From positions 632,939 to 696,938 of the forward strand of contig NZ_CP157793.1 of assembly GCF_040110915.1 (NCBI RefSeq): a stretch of DNA of 64,000 bases. Direction: 5' to 3'. The notes beneath the pieces were generated by a model. It saw only the letters and a program-made list of their open reading frames with translations. It did no database searches and was not told where the DNA came from. The stretch comes from Stappia sp. (GTDB lineage: Bacteria; Pseudomonadota; Alphaproteobacteria; Rhizobiales; Stappiaceae). Positions 51,507 to 61,277 of this stretch are shown in pieces; position 1 is the stretch's first letter; each line of letters starts with the position of its first letter. The position numbers were made by a program, and so were the translations under genes.

Positions 51507-51805
51507 GTCCTTTCCTTTCGCCCGAAGCGGACCCTTCCCCTGAGGCAACATCTGTCAAGACCGCATCGTCTGCTTGTCGCGTCCGGCCGGGGTCTTTTTC
51601 CGTCGTCCGGCCGCGCCGCCGCCTCTTTGCGGGCCGCCGCCGCTCCGCGCCATCCGGGACCTGTCGCGTTTGCCACGTCGTGACCGGGTCGGCGAGGGAT
51701 CCTCGAGCCGCTTGAGTTTTGAATGAGTATGGGTAAAATTCAAGTCGATTCCATAGTCTATTTGTTCCGTATCCAGTAATTCATCCTCACTTCGGAGCGC
51801 GACGG

Positions 51806-51979
51806 ATGGCTGCCCGTGAAATCGACGATCTCCAGCGGCTGATCGCATTGATGGACGAGATGATCCGTCTTGCCGCCGCCGACGGATCGCTGCCGAATAC
51901 GGAGAGCATCTTGCGCATGGCGCGGGAGTGCATCGACGCCGAGAAGGCGCGTGGCCGCCGCAGCGAGCATCTGAACTGA
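51806..51979 (+). CDS. Small helical protein divergent from luxR (57 codons)
   Basis: The frame encodes 57 residues (MAAREIDDLQRLIALMDEMI ... SILRMARECIDAEKARG ... HLN) with a GGAG site 8 bp upstream and an AT-rich promoter-like stretch ahead. It is highly helical and charged. Not recognised. It shares a faint pattern with the luxI-coupled small protein (RLA, then ILxMA, then ExAKR/EKAR), so the two might be related. It is about 300 bp from luxR, reading away. Confidence 0.55.
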   Translation: MAAREIDDLQRLIALMDEMIRLAAADGSLPNTESILRMARECIDAEKARGRRSEHLN

Positions 51980-52281
51980 GTGGCGCCGATCGGGTGCCCG
52001 TCCCAGGCTCGAGGAGCCACGTCCGCAGGGTTCACCCCCGCCGCGGCGACCCCTTTCGCCGACGCTCGGGGCACTGCTGGTGGAACTCCGCGCGTGAGGG
52101 CCGACACCGCGAACCCGATCTCGCACAACGCAGGCGCCGGCGGCAGGGCGCAGTTGGTCGCATAGGGAAACCCCTGAGCCGCACCGAGATGAGCCGCACC
52201 GAGATGAGCCGCACCGAGATGAGCCGCGCCCTTTGATCTGCGCCGGGCAGAGCCGCACCGGGCACGGCTCAAGGGGGGGCA
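51980..52281. other. 302-bp gap holding a 15-bp tandem repeat
   Basis: No gene is supported. The overlapping open frames on both strands are low-complexity products of the tandem repeat at 52176-52230. Confidence 0.5.
52176..52230. repeat. 15-bp tandem repeat, 3.7 units
   Basis: GAGCCGCACCGAGAT occurs at 52176-52190, 52191-52205 and 52206-52220, followed by the partial unit GAGCCGCGCC. It is non-coding, downstream of a leftward DUF4149 gene. A further AGCCGCACCG lies at about 52251. Confidence 0.95.
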
Positions 52282-52695
52282 TTACCGCGCGAAGACCACA
52301 AGGGCCACGGCGACGGCAATCATCTGCGCGACGTTGAGCACGACGGAGCCGCGGTGAAGCACGGCGAAGCGCGATCCGGCGCGGGCGTCGCCGGCAAGGT
52401 CCGCGTCGCGGGCCCGGTTGATCGCCGGCATCAGGATCTGCCGGGCGACAAGGCCGCCTGCCGCGACAAGAGCGAGCAGGGCGGCCGCCCGGGGTGCCAG
52501 CGCGGCCGCGAGAAGCGCCGCGCCGGCCCCGGCAACGATCACGAACAGATAGTACCAGGGAAACACCGCCCGGATGAAGCGGCCGGCGGTCTCCGCCGGC
52601 AGCTTGAGGAAGACGAGCGGCGCGAACAGGGCGGAGAAGCTCACCATGCCGCCGAACAGCGTCGCGGCGGCGAGCAGGGCGGCGATCTCAAGCAT
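52282..52695 (-). CDS. DUF4149-type membrane protein
   Basis: This 137-residue protein has four hydrophobic segments (LEIAALLAAATLFGGMVSFS, YYLFVIVAGAGAALLAAALA, LLALVAAGGLVARQILMP, VVLNVAQMIAVAVALVVFA) and the conserved AP-x-F/L-K-L turn after helix one (FAPLVFLKLPAETAGRFIRAVFPWYY), typical of DUF4149. Function unknown. Its start overlaps the end of the upstream flavoprotein gene by 8 bp, so the two are co-transcribed. Confidence 0.8.
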   Translation of the reverse strand: MLEIAALLAAATLFGGMVSFSALFAPLVFLKLPAETAGRFIRAVFPWYYLFVIVAGAGAALLAAALAPRAAALLALVAAGGLVARQILMPAINRARDADLAGDARAGSRFAVLHRGSVVLNVAQMIAVAVALVVFAR

Positions 52696-53725
52696 CGGCG
52701 GTTCCCACCCTTGCGTCGGCGCCCGCGCGCCTCGTCAGGTCGCGTGCCGTCAGCAGACGATCGGCCAGCGCCGCGCCGCTGTCGTGGCCGGCCTCGACCC
52801 GCGCGCCGAGACACCAGTCGCCGGCGGCGAAGAGTCCGTCCGGTGCGATCTCCAGAAACGGACGGCCGAGCGGCGTTTCGGTCATCGCGTAGCGCCAGCG
52901 ATGGGCGGCGGCGTGGCGCACCGGGGGCAGCGGCGCGCCGGCCAGATCGCCGAGCGCGGTCAGAAGCCGGGTGCAGGCCTCCTCCTTCGTCAGCTCCAGA
53001 TGCGCGCGGCTCCAGTCGGGCGTGGCGTGGACCACGAAGCCCGGCGGCTCGCCCGGGCGGCCGGGCTTGCTGGCACTGCGCGCGATCCAGGCGATCGGCC
53101 CCGCGTCGCAACGCGCCGCATCCGGCAGACCGGCGGGCGGGGCGTCGAAGGCGACCATCAGCGTCCAGCACGGCGCGATGCGGACGCGCTCCAGCTCCGC
53201 CCGCGCGGACCCGTGATCGGGAAGAAGTGCTGCCACCTGCGGCGCGGGCAGGCACAGCGCCACGGCATCGGCGACATGCGCGGATGCCTCGGCTTCCGCA
53301 AACGTCAGACGCCAGGTGCCACCGTCGCGCCGCAAGCCTTCGAGCGTGTGCGAGACGCGGATGTCGAGCCCGGTGGCGAGCGGTTTCACCAGCGACGACA
53401 TGCCGGGGATGCCGACGATCCGCTCCCCCGTGCCGGACGGTGCGGCGTCGATCGCATCGGCGGCGGGCCAGGGGGCCGCCATGCCGGCCTCGATGGCCGC
53501 CTTCAGAACCGCCGCGAAGTCGGAGCCATGCGCGCGGGCGAATTGCGCCCCGTGGTCGAAGGTCAGCCCCTCGGCCGTGCGGCGGGTGGCGATGCGTCCG
53601 CCGAGGCCCCGCGACTTGTCGAAGACGACCGGCGCGAGGCCGGCGTCGGCAAGACGACGGGCGCAGGTCAGTCCGGCGATGCCGGCGCCGACGATGGCGA
53701 TGCGGGGGCGGGTGGCTGAGGGCAT
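52688..53725 (-). CDS. Renalase-like NAD/FAD-dependent oxidoreductase
   Basis: This 345-residue flavoprotein has the FAD motif IAIVGAGIAGLTCARRL, then DKSRGLGGRIATRRT and FDHGAQF, wording found in bacterial renalase-like amine oxidases. GLFAAGDWCLGARVEAGHDSGAALA near the C-terminus is the second FAD contact. Bacterial renalases oxidise isomeric dihydro-NAD(P) forms; that role is possible here but unproven. The start at 53725 puts the FAD strand at residue 8. It is followed by the DUF4149 gene with an 8-bp overlap. Confidence 0.85.
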   Translation of the reverse strand: MPSATRPRIAIVGAGIAGLTCARRLADAGLAPVVFDKSRGLGGRIATRRTAEGLTFDHGAQFARAHGSDFAAVLKAAIEAGMAAPWPAADAIDAAPSGTGERIVGIPGMSSLVKPLATGLDIRVSHTLEGLRRDGGTWRLTFAEAEASAHVADAVALCLPAPQVAALLPDHGSARAELERVRIAPCWTLMVAFDAPPAGLPDAARCDAGPIAWIARSASKPGRPGEPPGFVVHATPDWSRAHLELTKEEACTRLLTALGDLAGAPLPPVRHAAAHRWRYAMTETPLGRPFLEIAPDGLFAAGDWCLGARVEAGHDSGAALADRLLTARDLTRRAGADARVGTADA

Positions 53726-53904
53726 GCGGCAGGGGCTCCGGGCGCGCGGTGATGGAAGTCTGTTGGGTTTCCGTGTCTTACGCCGTTGCATCGGCACCGG
53801 ATCGCGGTCCGGCGAAGGCTTGCGGGAATTGTGCTGCGCTGCGGTGCATTATACCCTGCCCGAGGTGCGCGGCACGCACCGACATGACGAGAGGGAGCAT
53901 GGCC

Positions 53905-54672
53905 ATGTCGGACGCCGCGACAACCCCATTCGCCGGAAGGACCGCCGTGGTCACCGGCGGCACCAAGGGAATCGGCCGCGCCAGTTCCCTGGCCCTTGCG
54001 CGCAAGGGGGCGCATGTCATCATCGCCGCGCGGGACTGCGAGGCGGGGGAGGCCGTCGTCGACGAGATCGCGGCCGAGGGCGGGCGGGCGTCGTTCATCC
54101 GGACCGACGTCACCTCGTCCGACGATCTCGCGGCCCTGCACAAGACGATCCTGGCGCGACATGGACGGCTCGACATCGCCTTCGACAATGCCGGCTATCA
54201 GGAGCGGCGCGCGCCGCTCGTCGAGCAGACGGGCGCGGTGTTCGACAAGGTGTTCGACACCAACGTCAAGGCGGTCTTCGAATGTCTCAGGCTGCAGATC
54301 CCGATGATGGCGGCCGCCGGCGGCGGGGCCATCGTCGTCAACGCTTCGGTGAGCGGGCTGCGCAATCCCAATCCCGGCTTTTCCGTCTATTCCGCCTCGA
54401 AGGCGGCCGTCATTTCGCTCGTGCGCTCCGCCGCGATGGAGGCGGCGGAACAGGGCGTGCGCATCAATCTCGTCGCCCCCGGGCGGGTCAAGACGGAGAT
54501 GATGCTGTCGTCCAGGGTCATGGACATGGAGGCGGTCGCCGCCGGGCTGCCGATCCGGCGCATGGGCGAGCCGGAGGAGGTCGCGGAGGCGGTGACCTGG
54601 CTTGCCTCGGACGCTGCGTCCTTCGTCGTGGGGCATGTGCTGTGCGTCGACGGCGGTTTCATGACGCTGTGA
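53905..54672 (+). CDS. SDR-family oxidoreductase
   Basis: This 255-residue classical SDR has TGGTKGIG (NAD(P) site), FDNAGYQ (NNAG-like), the catalytic Ser in NASVSGL and YSASKAA (Tyr, Lys), plus the C-terminal VDGGFMTL. Such enzymes reduce or oxidise diverse alcohols, so no substrate is proposed. Three in-frame ATGs (53884, 53899, 53905) occur; the last is 7 bp after GAGGGAG and is used. It lies between the leftward renalase-like gene and the housekeeping block beginning with DUF2948. Confidence 0.85.
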   Translation: MSDAATTPFAGRTAVVTGGTKGIGRASSLALARKGAHVIIAARDCEAGEAVVDEIAAEGGRASFIRTDVTSSDDLAALHKTILARHGRLDIAFDNAGYQERRAPLVEQTGAVFDKVFDTNVKAVFECLRLQIPMMAAAGGGAIVVNASVSGLRNPNPGFSVYSASKAAVISLVRSAAMEAAEQGVRINLVAPGRVKTEMMLSSRVMDMEAVAAGLPIRRMGEPEEVAEAVTWLASDAASFVVGHVLCVDGGFMTL

Positions 54673-54793
54673 GGCACGACCTTGCGCCGCAGCCGGCCCT
54701 GCCGTCTTGCCGTGCGCCGACATTCCGTCTATCTCCGGGCCGAAGGACGGGCCGTCCGGCCCGCGACCGCACGAACGCGCAGACGGGGATCCG

Positions 54794-55231
54794 ATGGAGC
54801 AGTTGAAACTCGCCGCACTCGATCCGGAAGACCTCGCGGTGCTGTCCGCGCAGGTGCAGGACGCGGTGCTCAAGGTGGGCGACATCCGCTATCTGCCCGC
54901 CGAGGGGCGGCTGGTGATCGCCATGAACCGCTTCGCCTGGGACAAGACGGAGAGCGGCGCGAAGTCGCAGCATGAACGCCGCCGCGCCGCGCTCTCCTTC
55001 GCCCGCATCAGCGATCTCAAGGCGCAGAACATCCGCCAGGACGCCCGCGATGCCGTCCTGTCGCTGCTCGCCGTGGAATATGTCCCCGACGAGGCGCCGG
55101 CCGGGCGGATCAACCTGTTGTTCGCCGGCGGCGCGACGCTGTCCTTCGCCGTGGAGTGCATCGAGGCGCAGCTTGCCGATCTGGGGGCCGCCTGGGAAAC
55201 CGGCAGCAAGCCGCACCACACGCTCGACTGA
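54794..55231 (+). CDS. DUF2948 family protein
   Basis: This 145-residue protein has the DUF2948 core (LAALDPEDLAVLSAQVQDAVLKVGD ... NRFAWD ... ERRRAALSFARISDLKAQNI ... LLAVEYVPDEAPAGRI). Function unknown. It is the first gene of the conserved rhizobial block DUF2948-hisD-UPF0262-phosphatase-infA-maf-yacG and lies 54 bp before hisD. The ATG at 54794 gives the usual MEQLKLAALD start. Confidence 0.9.
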   Translation: MEQLKLAALDPEDLAVLSAQVQDAVLKVGDIRYLPAEGRLVIAMNRFAWDKTESGAKSQHERRRAALSFARISDLKAQNIRQDARDAVLSLLAVEYVPDEAPAGRINLLFAGGATLSFAVECIEAQLADLGAAWETGSKPHHTLD

Positions 55232-55285
55232 TCCGGCGCGCGCTTCGCGCCTCGACCTTGTGTTCCTCATGACCGGGAGAGCCCG

Positions 55286-56581
<1,296 letters not shown>

Positions 56582-56704
56582 CGCCGCGCTCCGCCTTCGG
56601 GGCGGGCGCGCTCCGGCTGCGGCCTTGTCGAAACGGGCGAAGGCGCGGTAGGAGTGCTTGAGCGAGCGCAGGCGCCGCGATGGCGCGCAGGACGGGACGG
56701 ACAG

Positions 56705-57202
56705 ATGACGGCATCCGAGGAGGCGGGCGCGCAAGGCACCGCACGCCTGATCGACGTGGAACTCGACGAGGGGTCGATCAGCCGCTCCACGCCCGACATA
56801 GAGCATGAGCGCGCGGTCGCGATCTACGATCTGATCGAGGACAATGCCTTCGCGCCGGAAGGCGACGACAAGGGCCCCTACCGGCTGAAGCTGTCGCTGG
56901 TGGAAAAGCGCCTCGTCTTCGCCGTGGAGCGCGAAAACGGCGATCCGGTCGTCACCCACCTTTTGTCGCTCACCCCCTTGCGCAAGGTGGTGAAGGATTA
57001 TTTCCTCATCTGCGAGAGCTACTTCGAGGCCATCAAGACGGCGACGCCGAGCCAGATCGAGGCCATCGACATGGGCCGGCGCGGGGTGCACAACGAAGGC
57101 TCGCGCATCCTGATGGAGCGTCTCGAAGGCAAGATCCGGGTGGACATGCAGACCGCCAGACGGCTGTTCACCCTGGTGTGCGCCCTGCACTGGAAGGGGT
57201 AA
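56705..57202 (+). CDS. UPF0262 family protein
   Basis: This 165-residue protein is recognised by [50 protein letters not shown] and [19 protein letters not shown]. The family has no established function and is nearly always found next to hisD and a low-molecular-weight phosphatase gene in alphaproteobacteria. The gene continues the DUF2948-hisD run and ends 5 bp before the phosphatase start. Confidence 0.9.
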   Translation: MTASEEAGAQGTARLIDVELDEGSISRSTPDIEHERAVAIYDLIEDNAFAPEGDDKGPYRLKLSLVEKRLVFAVERENGDPVVTHLLSLTPLRKVVKDYFLICESYFEAIKTATPSQIEAIDMGRRGVHNEGSRILMERLEGKIRVDMQTARRLFTLVCALHWKG

Positions 57203-57207
57203 CGGGC

Positions 57208-57660
57208 GTGACGCGGCCGGGAACGGCCCCCGCTGCCGTCCTGTTCGCCTGCGGCATGAATGCGGTGCGCTCGCCCATGGCGGCGGCGCTCACCGAACAG
57301 CTTTTCCCGCGCCGCATCTATGTGCGTTCCTGCGGCGTGCGCGAGGGCGAGCCCGATCCCTTCGTCGAGGCGGTGATGCAGGAGATCGGCTGCGATCTCT
57401 CCCGCCACCGGCCGAAGACCTTCGAGATGCTGGAGGAATCCGGCTTCGACCTGGTCGTGACGCTGGCCCCGGAGGCGCACCACAAGGCGCTGGAGATGAC
57501 CCGCACCGAGGCCGTCGACGTGGAATACTGGCCGACCGCCGATCCGACGCTGGCCACCGGCTCGCGCGAGCAGATCCTCGACAGTTACCGCGCCGTCCGC
57601 GATCAGCTGATGACCCGCATCAAGACGCGCTTCGGCTGGACGCCGACCCCGGGTGGCTGA
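57208..57660 (+). CDS. Low-molecular-weight phosphotyrosine phosphatase / ArsC-like
   Basis: This 150-residue protein has the C-x5-R-S loop (FACGMNAVRSPMA) near its N-terminus and the general acid region DPTLATGSREQ near the end, as in the LMW-PTP fold. It may dephosphorylate proteins or act as a divergent arsenate reductase-like protein; the housekeeping context does not decide. A GTG at 57208 just after the UPF0262 stop is the likely start. An earlier in-frame ATG (57178) would overlap UPF0262 and add ten residues. Confidence 0.88.
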   Translation: MTRPGTAPAAVLFACGMNAVRSPMAAALTEQLFPRRIYVRSCGVREGEPDPFVEAVMQEIGCDLSRHRPKTFEMLEESGFDLVVTLAPEAHHKALEMTRTEAVDVEYWPTADPTLATGSREQILDSYRAVRDQLMTRIKTRFGWTPTPGG

Positions 57661-57710
57661 GATCGGCGCGAGGGGGCGGAAAATCCCGGGAAAGACTATC
57701 GGGGAAAAGA

Positions 57711-58373
57711 CTAGACGATGCGCGCTTTGACAAATGAAAAATCGATTCCAAGCTGGGCGGCCTCTATCGCGTCATGCAGCGGGCCGCTCATGAAGATTAC
57801 CGAATGCAATTTGGGGTCGACCCAAAGATCGGCGCCATCCAATGCCGATTCAGATACCGCGACATCGCCGTCACTCGGCTCTATCGGCCTCTCCCAGATT
57901 TCAACACCGGTTTTTTTGTTTCGCGCAAGCAATTTGGCTTTTTTACTTTCACCGGGCAGAAAGCAGTCCTTCTGCGATCCGAAATTCAGAAAGTAGAACG
58001 GACCAGGCAGCCGCGTGGTCTTGTCCATCTCGTAGATCGGGAATTCCACGAGGCCGCCCTCGCCGAGATCGAACCCCTTGAGCAACTCGGCCAACTTGCC
58101 CTTGACGCAGAAAAAACCCCTAAGCGCGAAAAGGTCCTTCACCCGGGACCAGCGCTTCGGATCGAACACATAGGCCGCTTCGGCGAAGTCTTCCCGCTCA
58201 AGCTTTTCGCCTCGACTATACCTAAGCACATTCTGATATTGAGTTTCGGCTAGAGCGCTCTTTTCGAATTTCGGCGGCGCCCAGTCCTGACCGTAGTGCT
58301 TCTCCCGGATGCCCAGCTTGTCGAAAAGCCAGTAATTGCTGCCAACCGTGCTGACCCAGATCTCATCCGGCAT
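57711..58373 (-). CDS. Imm11-family (DUF1629) immunity protein, orphan
   Basis: This 220-residue protein resembles the Imm11 family of polymorphic-toxin immunity proteins (MPDEIWVSTVGSNYWLFDKL ... VLRYSRGEKLEREDFAEAAYVFDP ... WVDPKLHSVIFMSGPLHDAIEAAQLGIDF). It is encoded against the direction of the surrounding block and is visibly richer in A and T (for example the T-runs around 57910-57945) than its neighbours, a sign of transfer. GAGGAG lies 6 bp before the ATG. No toxin gene is next to it, so it may protect against a toxin made elsewhere or by competitors. Confidence 0.75.
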   Translation of the reverse strand: MPDEIWVSTVGSNYWLFDKLGIREKHYGQDWAPPKFEKSALAETQYQNVLRYSRGEKLEREDFAEAAYVFDPKRWSRVKDLFALRGFFCVKGKLAELLKGFDLGEGGLVEFPIYEMDKTTRLPGPFYFLNFGSQKDCFLPGESKKAKLLARNKKTGVEIWERPIEPSDGDVAVSESALDGADLWVDPKLHSVIFMSGPLHDAIEAAQLGIDFSFVKARIV

Positions 58374-58624
58374 CTCATGCTCCTCAAGGCGTGGCGCGTC
58401 CGGCGCGCGGCGATGCACCTTCCGGTTACATGGATCGCGCGCCCGCGCAACCGTCGAGCGCGCCGGGGGTCTCCGGGATAGGGGCCGGCCCTTGCGGGGG
58501 CCTGTCGCGGACGGCGCGCGGCCGTGCGCGGGCCCCTCTGGATGGCGCGAAACTGCCTGTTTCCTTTCTGGATGCGATCCGCTAGGTTCGCCGCCACATC
58601 TTCGCACGACAATCAGGAACCCAT

Positions 58625-58843
58625 ATGGCCAAGGAAGAAGTCCTCGAATTTCCGGGGGTGGTGACGGAACTGCTGCCGAACGCGACCTTTCGCGTGAAGC
58701 TTGAGAACGAGCACGAGATCATCGCCCACACCGCCGGGCGCATGCGCAAGAACCGCATCCGCGTGCTGGCCGGCGACCGCGTGCTGGTCGAGATGACGCC
58801 CTACGACCTGACCAAGGGTCGCATCACCTATCGCTTCAAGTAG
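58625..58843 (+). CDS. infA: Translation initiation factor IF-1
   Basis: This 72-residue S1/OB-fold protein matches IF-1 from end to end ([20 protein letters not shown] ... [20 protein letters not shown], ending ITYRFK). It binds the A site of the 30S subunit during initiation. It is 22 bp upstream of maf, probably in one transcript. Confidence 0.98.
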   Translation: MAKEEVLEFPGVVTELLPNATFRVKLENEHEIIAHTAGRMRKNRIRVLAGDRVLVEMTPYDLTKGRITYRFK

Positions 58844-58865
58844 TTCCCCCGCGTCCCGCGCTCCG

Positions 58866-59549
58866 ATGTCCGACACCGCCCCGACAGCCGATACGACAGC
58901 CGCGCCCGCGTCCAAGCCCGCGCGCATGCCGCTGATCCTGGCGTCCGCGTCGCCGCGCCGCCTCGCGCTGCTGCAGCAGATCGGCATCGATCCCGATACG
59001 CTGCTCCCCGCCGACATCGACGAGGATCCGCGCAGGGGCGAGACGCCGCGCGCGCTGGCGCAGCGTCTGGCGCGCACCAAGGCGGAAGTGGCCCGCCGGG
59101 CCGCCGACCGGGTGGCGGACAATCTCGACGGGCTGGTGCTCGCCGCCGACACGGTGGTCGCCGTGGGGCGCCGGGTGCTGCCCAAGGCCGAGACCCGCGA
59201 TCAGGCGGAGGCCTGCCTGCAGCTCCTGTCCGGGCGCGGGCACCGGGTCTATACGGCCGTCTGCGTCAGCGCGCCGAAGGACGTCGTCCGCCAGCGCCTG
59301 GTGGAAACCCGCGTGCGCTTCAAGCGCCTGTCGCGTGCCGAGATCGCGGCCTATCTGGCCAGCGGCGAATGGCGCGGCAAGGCCGGCGGCTACGCCATCC
59401 AGGGGCTGGCCGGCGCCTTCGTCGCCAAGCTCGTCGGCTCCTACACGAATGTCGTCGGCCTGCCGGTCCATGAGACGGCGAACCTGCTGGCCGGATTGAA
59501 GTATCCGGTTCTCGAAAGCTGGCACGATCCGGCGCGTATCCGCCCCTGA
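58866..59549 (+). CDS. maf: Maf-family nucleotide pyrophosphatase
   Basis: This 227-residue protein has the Maf phosphate-binding start [18 protein letters not shown], the catalytic Asp in [10 protein letters not shown] and the [12 protein letters not shown] motif. Maf proteins hydrolyse non-canonical or modified nucleoside triphosphates and influence septum formation. The first 18 residues (an Ala/Thr/Pro-rich extension) are longer than usual, so an internal Met at about residue 21 is an alternative start. It follows infA closely. Confidence 0.92.
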   Translation: MSDTAPTADTTAAPASKPARMPLILASASPRRLALLQQIGIDPDTLLPADIDEDPRRGETPRALAQRLARTKAEVARRAADRVADNLDGLVLAADTVVAVGRRVLPKAETRDQAEACLQLLSGRGHRVYTAVCVSAPKDVVRQRLVETRVRFKRLSRAEIAAYLASGEWRGKAGGYAIQGLAGAFVAKLVGSYTNVVGLPVHETANLLAGLKYPVLESWHDPARIRP

Positions 59550-59589
59550 AGCTTGCCTCTCACGCCAGCCTTTCACGCAAACCGCCGAC

Positions 59590-59609
59590 GCGCGCCTTTT
59601 GCGCGCTTT
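59590..59609 (+). terminator. Candidate terminator after maf
   Basis: GCGCGC (59590-59595), loop CTTTT, GCGCGC (59601-59606), then TTT. It lies 40 bp after the maf stop. The stem is short but purely GC. Confidence 0.5.
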
Positions 59610-59726
59610 GGGCTTGGCGTCCCCCCTCCATCCTTGCGATAAGACGGTGAGAAGCCCGCCGCGCAGGCGCGCGCAAGACGCGTCGCGCGGTGGCTTGAGG
59701 AAACGGCCAACGGGAGGAGAGGGCCG

Positions 59727-61277
59727 ATGAATCTGGCGGCCTGGCTGGCGCGCGCCGGTCGCGCGCATCCGCATGCGCCCGCGATCCGGCACGGCGCGCA
59801 TCTGCATGCCGACTACCGCAGTTTTGCCGCGCGGGCGTCCGCCGTCGCCGGGGCCTTGCGCGGCGCGTACGGTCTCGAACCCGGCGACCGAGTCGCCATC
59901 GTCGCGACCAACGGGCCGACCTATCTCGAGGCGCTTTACGGCATCTGGTGGGCGGGGCTCGCGGCGGTGCCGGTCAACGCCAAGCTGCACGGCGCGGAGA
60001 TCGGCTGGATCCTGGAAAACTGCGGCGCGCGGCTGGCCTTTGCAAGCGCCGGGCTCGAGACGACGCTCGCCGCCCATGCGCCGGAGAGCCTGCGCACGAT
60101 CGTGCCCCTCGACGGGCCGGAGTACGCCCGCATGGCGGCCGGGGAAGGCATCGACATGATGCACCGCGCGCCCGACGATCTTGCCTGGCTGTTCTACACC
60201 TCCGGCACCACGGGGCGGCCAAAGGGGGCGATGCTGAGCCATCGCAACCTGATGGCCATGAGCTTCGCCTATCTGACCGACGTGGACCCGACCGGTCCCG
60301 GCGACACGCTGTTGCATGCCGCTCCCATGAGCCACGGCTCGGGGCTTTATGCCATGGCCCATGTCGGGCGCTTCGGCGTCAATGCGGTGGCGCCGTCCGG
60401 CGGCTTCGAGCCGGAGGAGGTCTTCGAGGAGATCGATCGCACGCCGCGCCTGTCGATGTTCGCCGCGCCGACCATGATCAAGCGGATGACGGCGTGTCCG
60501 GCCGAGACCGTCGCCGACAACATCCGCACCATCGTCTGGGGCGGGGCGCCGATGCATGTGGCCGACGCGATCCGCGCCATCGACCGCTTCGGGCCCCGCT
60601 TCGCGCAGATCTACGGCCAGGGCGAGACGCCGATGACCACCACGGTGCTGTCGAAGGCCGATATCGCCGACCGCGACCATCCGCGCTGGGAGGCCCGGCT
60701 GGGCTCGGCCGGCATCGCCAATTCGGCCGTGGAGGTGCGCGTCGACGGCGCCGGCACGCGCTCCGGCGAGAGCGGCGAGATCCTGGTGCGCGGCGACACG
60801 GTGATGCTGGGCTACTGGAACAACCCCGAGGCCACGGCCGGCGCCATCCGCGACGGCTGGCTGCACACCGGCGATGTCGGTGCCTTCGATGAAGAGGGCT
60901 ATCTCACGCTCAAGGACCGCTCCAAGGACGTGATCATCTCCGGCGGCACCAACATCTATCCGCGCGAGGTGGAGGAGGTGCTGCTCACCCACGCCGGCGT
61001 GCGCGAGGTGTCGGTGATCGGCCGCCCCGATCCGGAGTGGGGCGAGAGCGTCGTCGCCTATTACGCGGGCGATGCGGCGCCGGAGGAGCTCGACGCGCTG
61101 TGCCTGTCGCGGATCGCCCGCTTCAAGCGGCCGAAGGACTACGTTCGGATCGGGTCACTGCCGAAGAACAATTACGGCAAGATCCTCAAGACGGAGCTGC
61201 GCGAGATGGATCGCCGCGCGACGGAGCGGGGCGCGGAGGAGCAAACGACGTCACACAGGGGGGAGAGGACGGCATGA
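59727..61277 (+). CDS. AMP-binding acyl-CoA synthetase
   Basis: This 516-residue ANL-superfamily enzyme has the P-loop LFYTSGTTGRPKGAMLSH, the A5-like YGQGETPM, A7 GWLHTGDVGAFDEEGYL, A8 KDVIISGGTNIYPREVEE and the C-terminal Lys in NNYGKILKTEL. It activates a carboxylic acid, of unknown chain type, to its acyl-CoA. GGGAGGAG lies close to the ATG. Its stop overlaps the SDR gene (ATGA). The pair sits between maf and yacG, which are normally adjacent. Confidence 0.9.
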   Translation: MNLAAWLARAGRAHPHAPAIRHGAHLHADYRSFAARASAVAGALRGAYGLEPGDRVAIVATNGPTYLEALYGIWWAGLAAVPVNAKLHGAEIGWILENCGARLAFASAGLETTLAAHAPESLRTIVPLDGPEYARMAAGEGIDMMHRAPDDLAWLFYTSGTTGRPKGAMLSHRNLMAMSFAYLTDVDPTGPGDTLLHAAPMSHGSGLYAMAHVGRFGVNAVAPSGGFEPEEVFEEIDRTPRLSMFAAPTMIKRMTACPAETVADNIRTIVWGGAPMHVADAIRAIDRFGPRFAQIYGQGETPMTTTVLSKADIADRDHPRWEARLGSAGIANSAVEVRVDGAGTRSGESGEILVRGDTVMLGYWNNPEATAGAIRDGWLHTGDVGAFDEEGYLTLKDRSKDVIISGGTNIYPREVEEVLLTHAGVREVSVIGRPDPEWGESVVAYYAGDAAPEELDALCLSRIARFKRPKDYVRIGSLPKNNYGKILKTELREMDRRATERGAEEQTTSHRGERTA

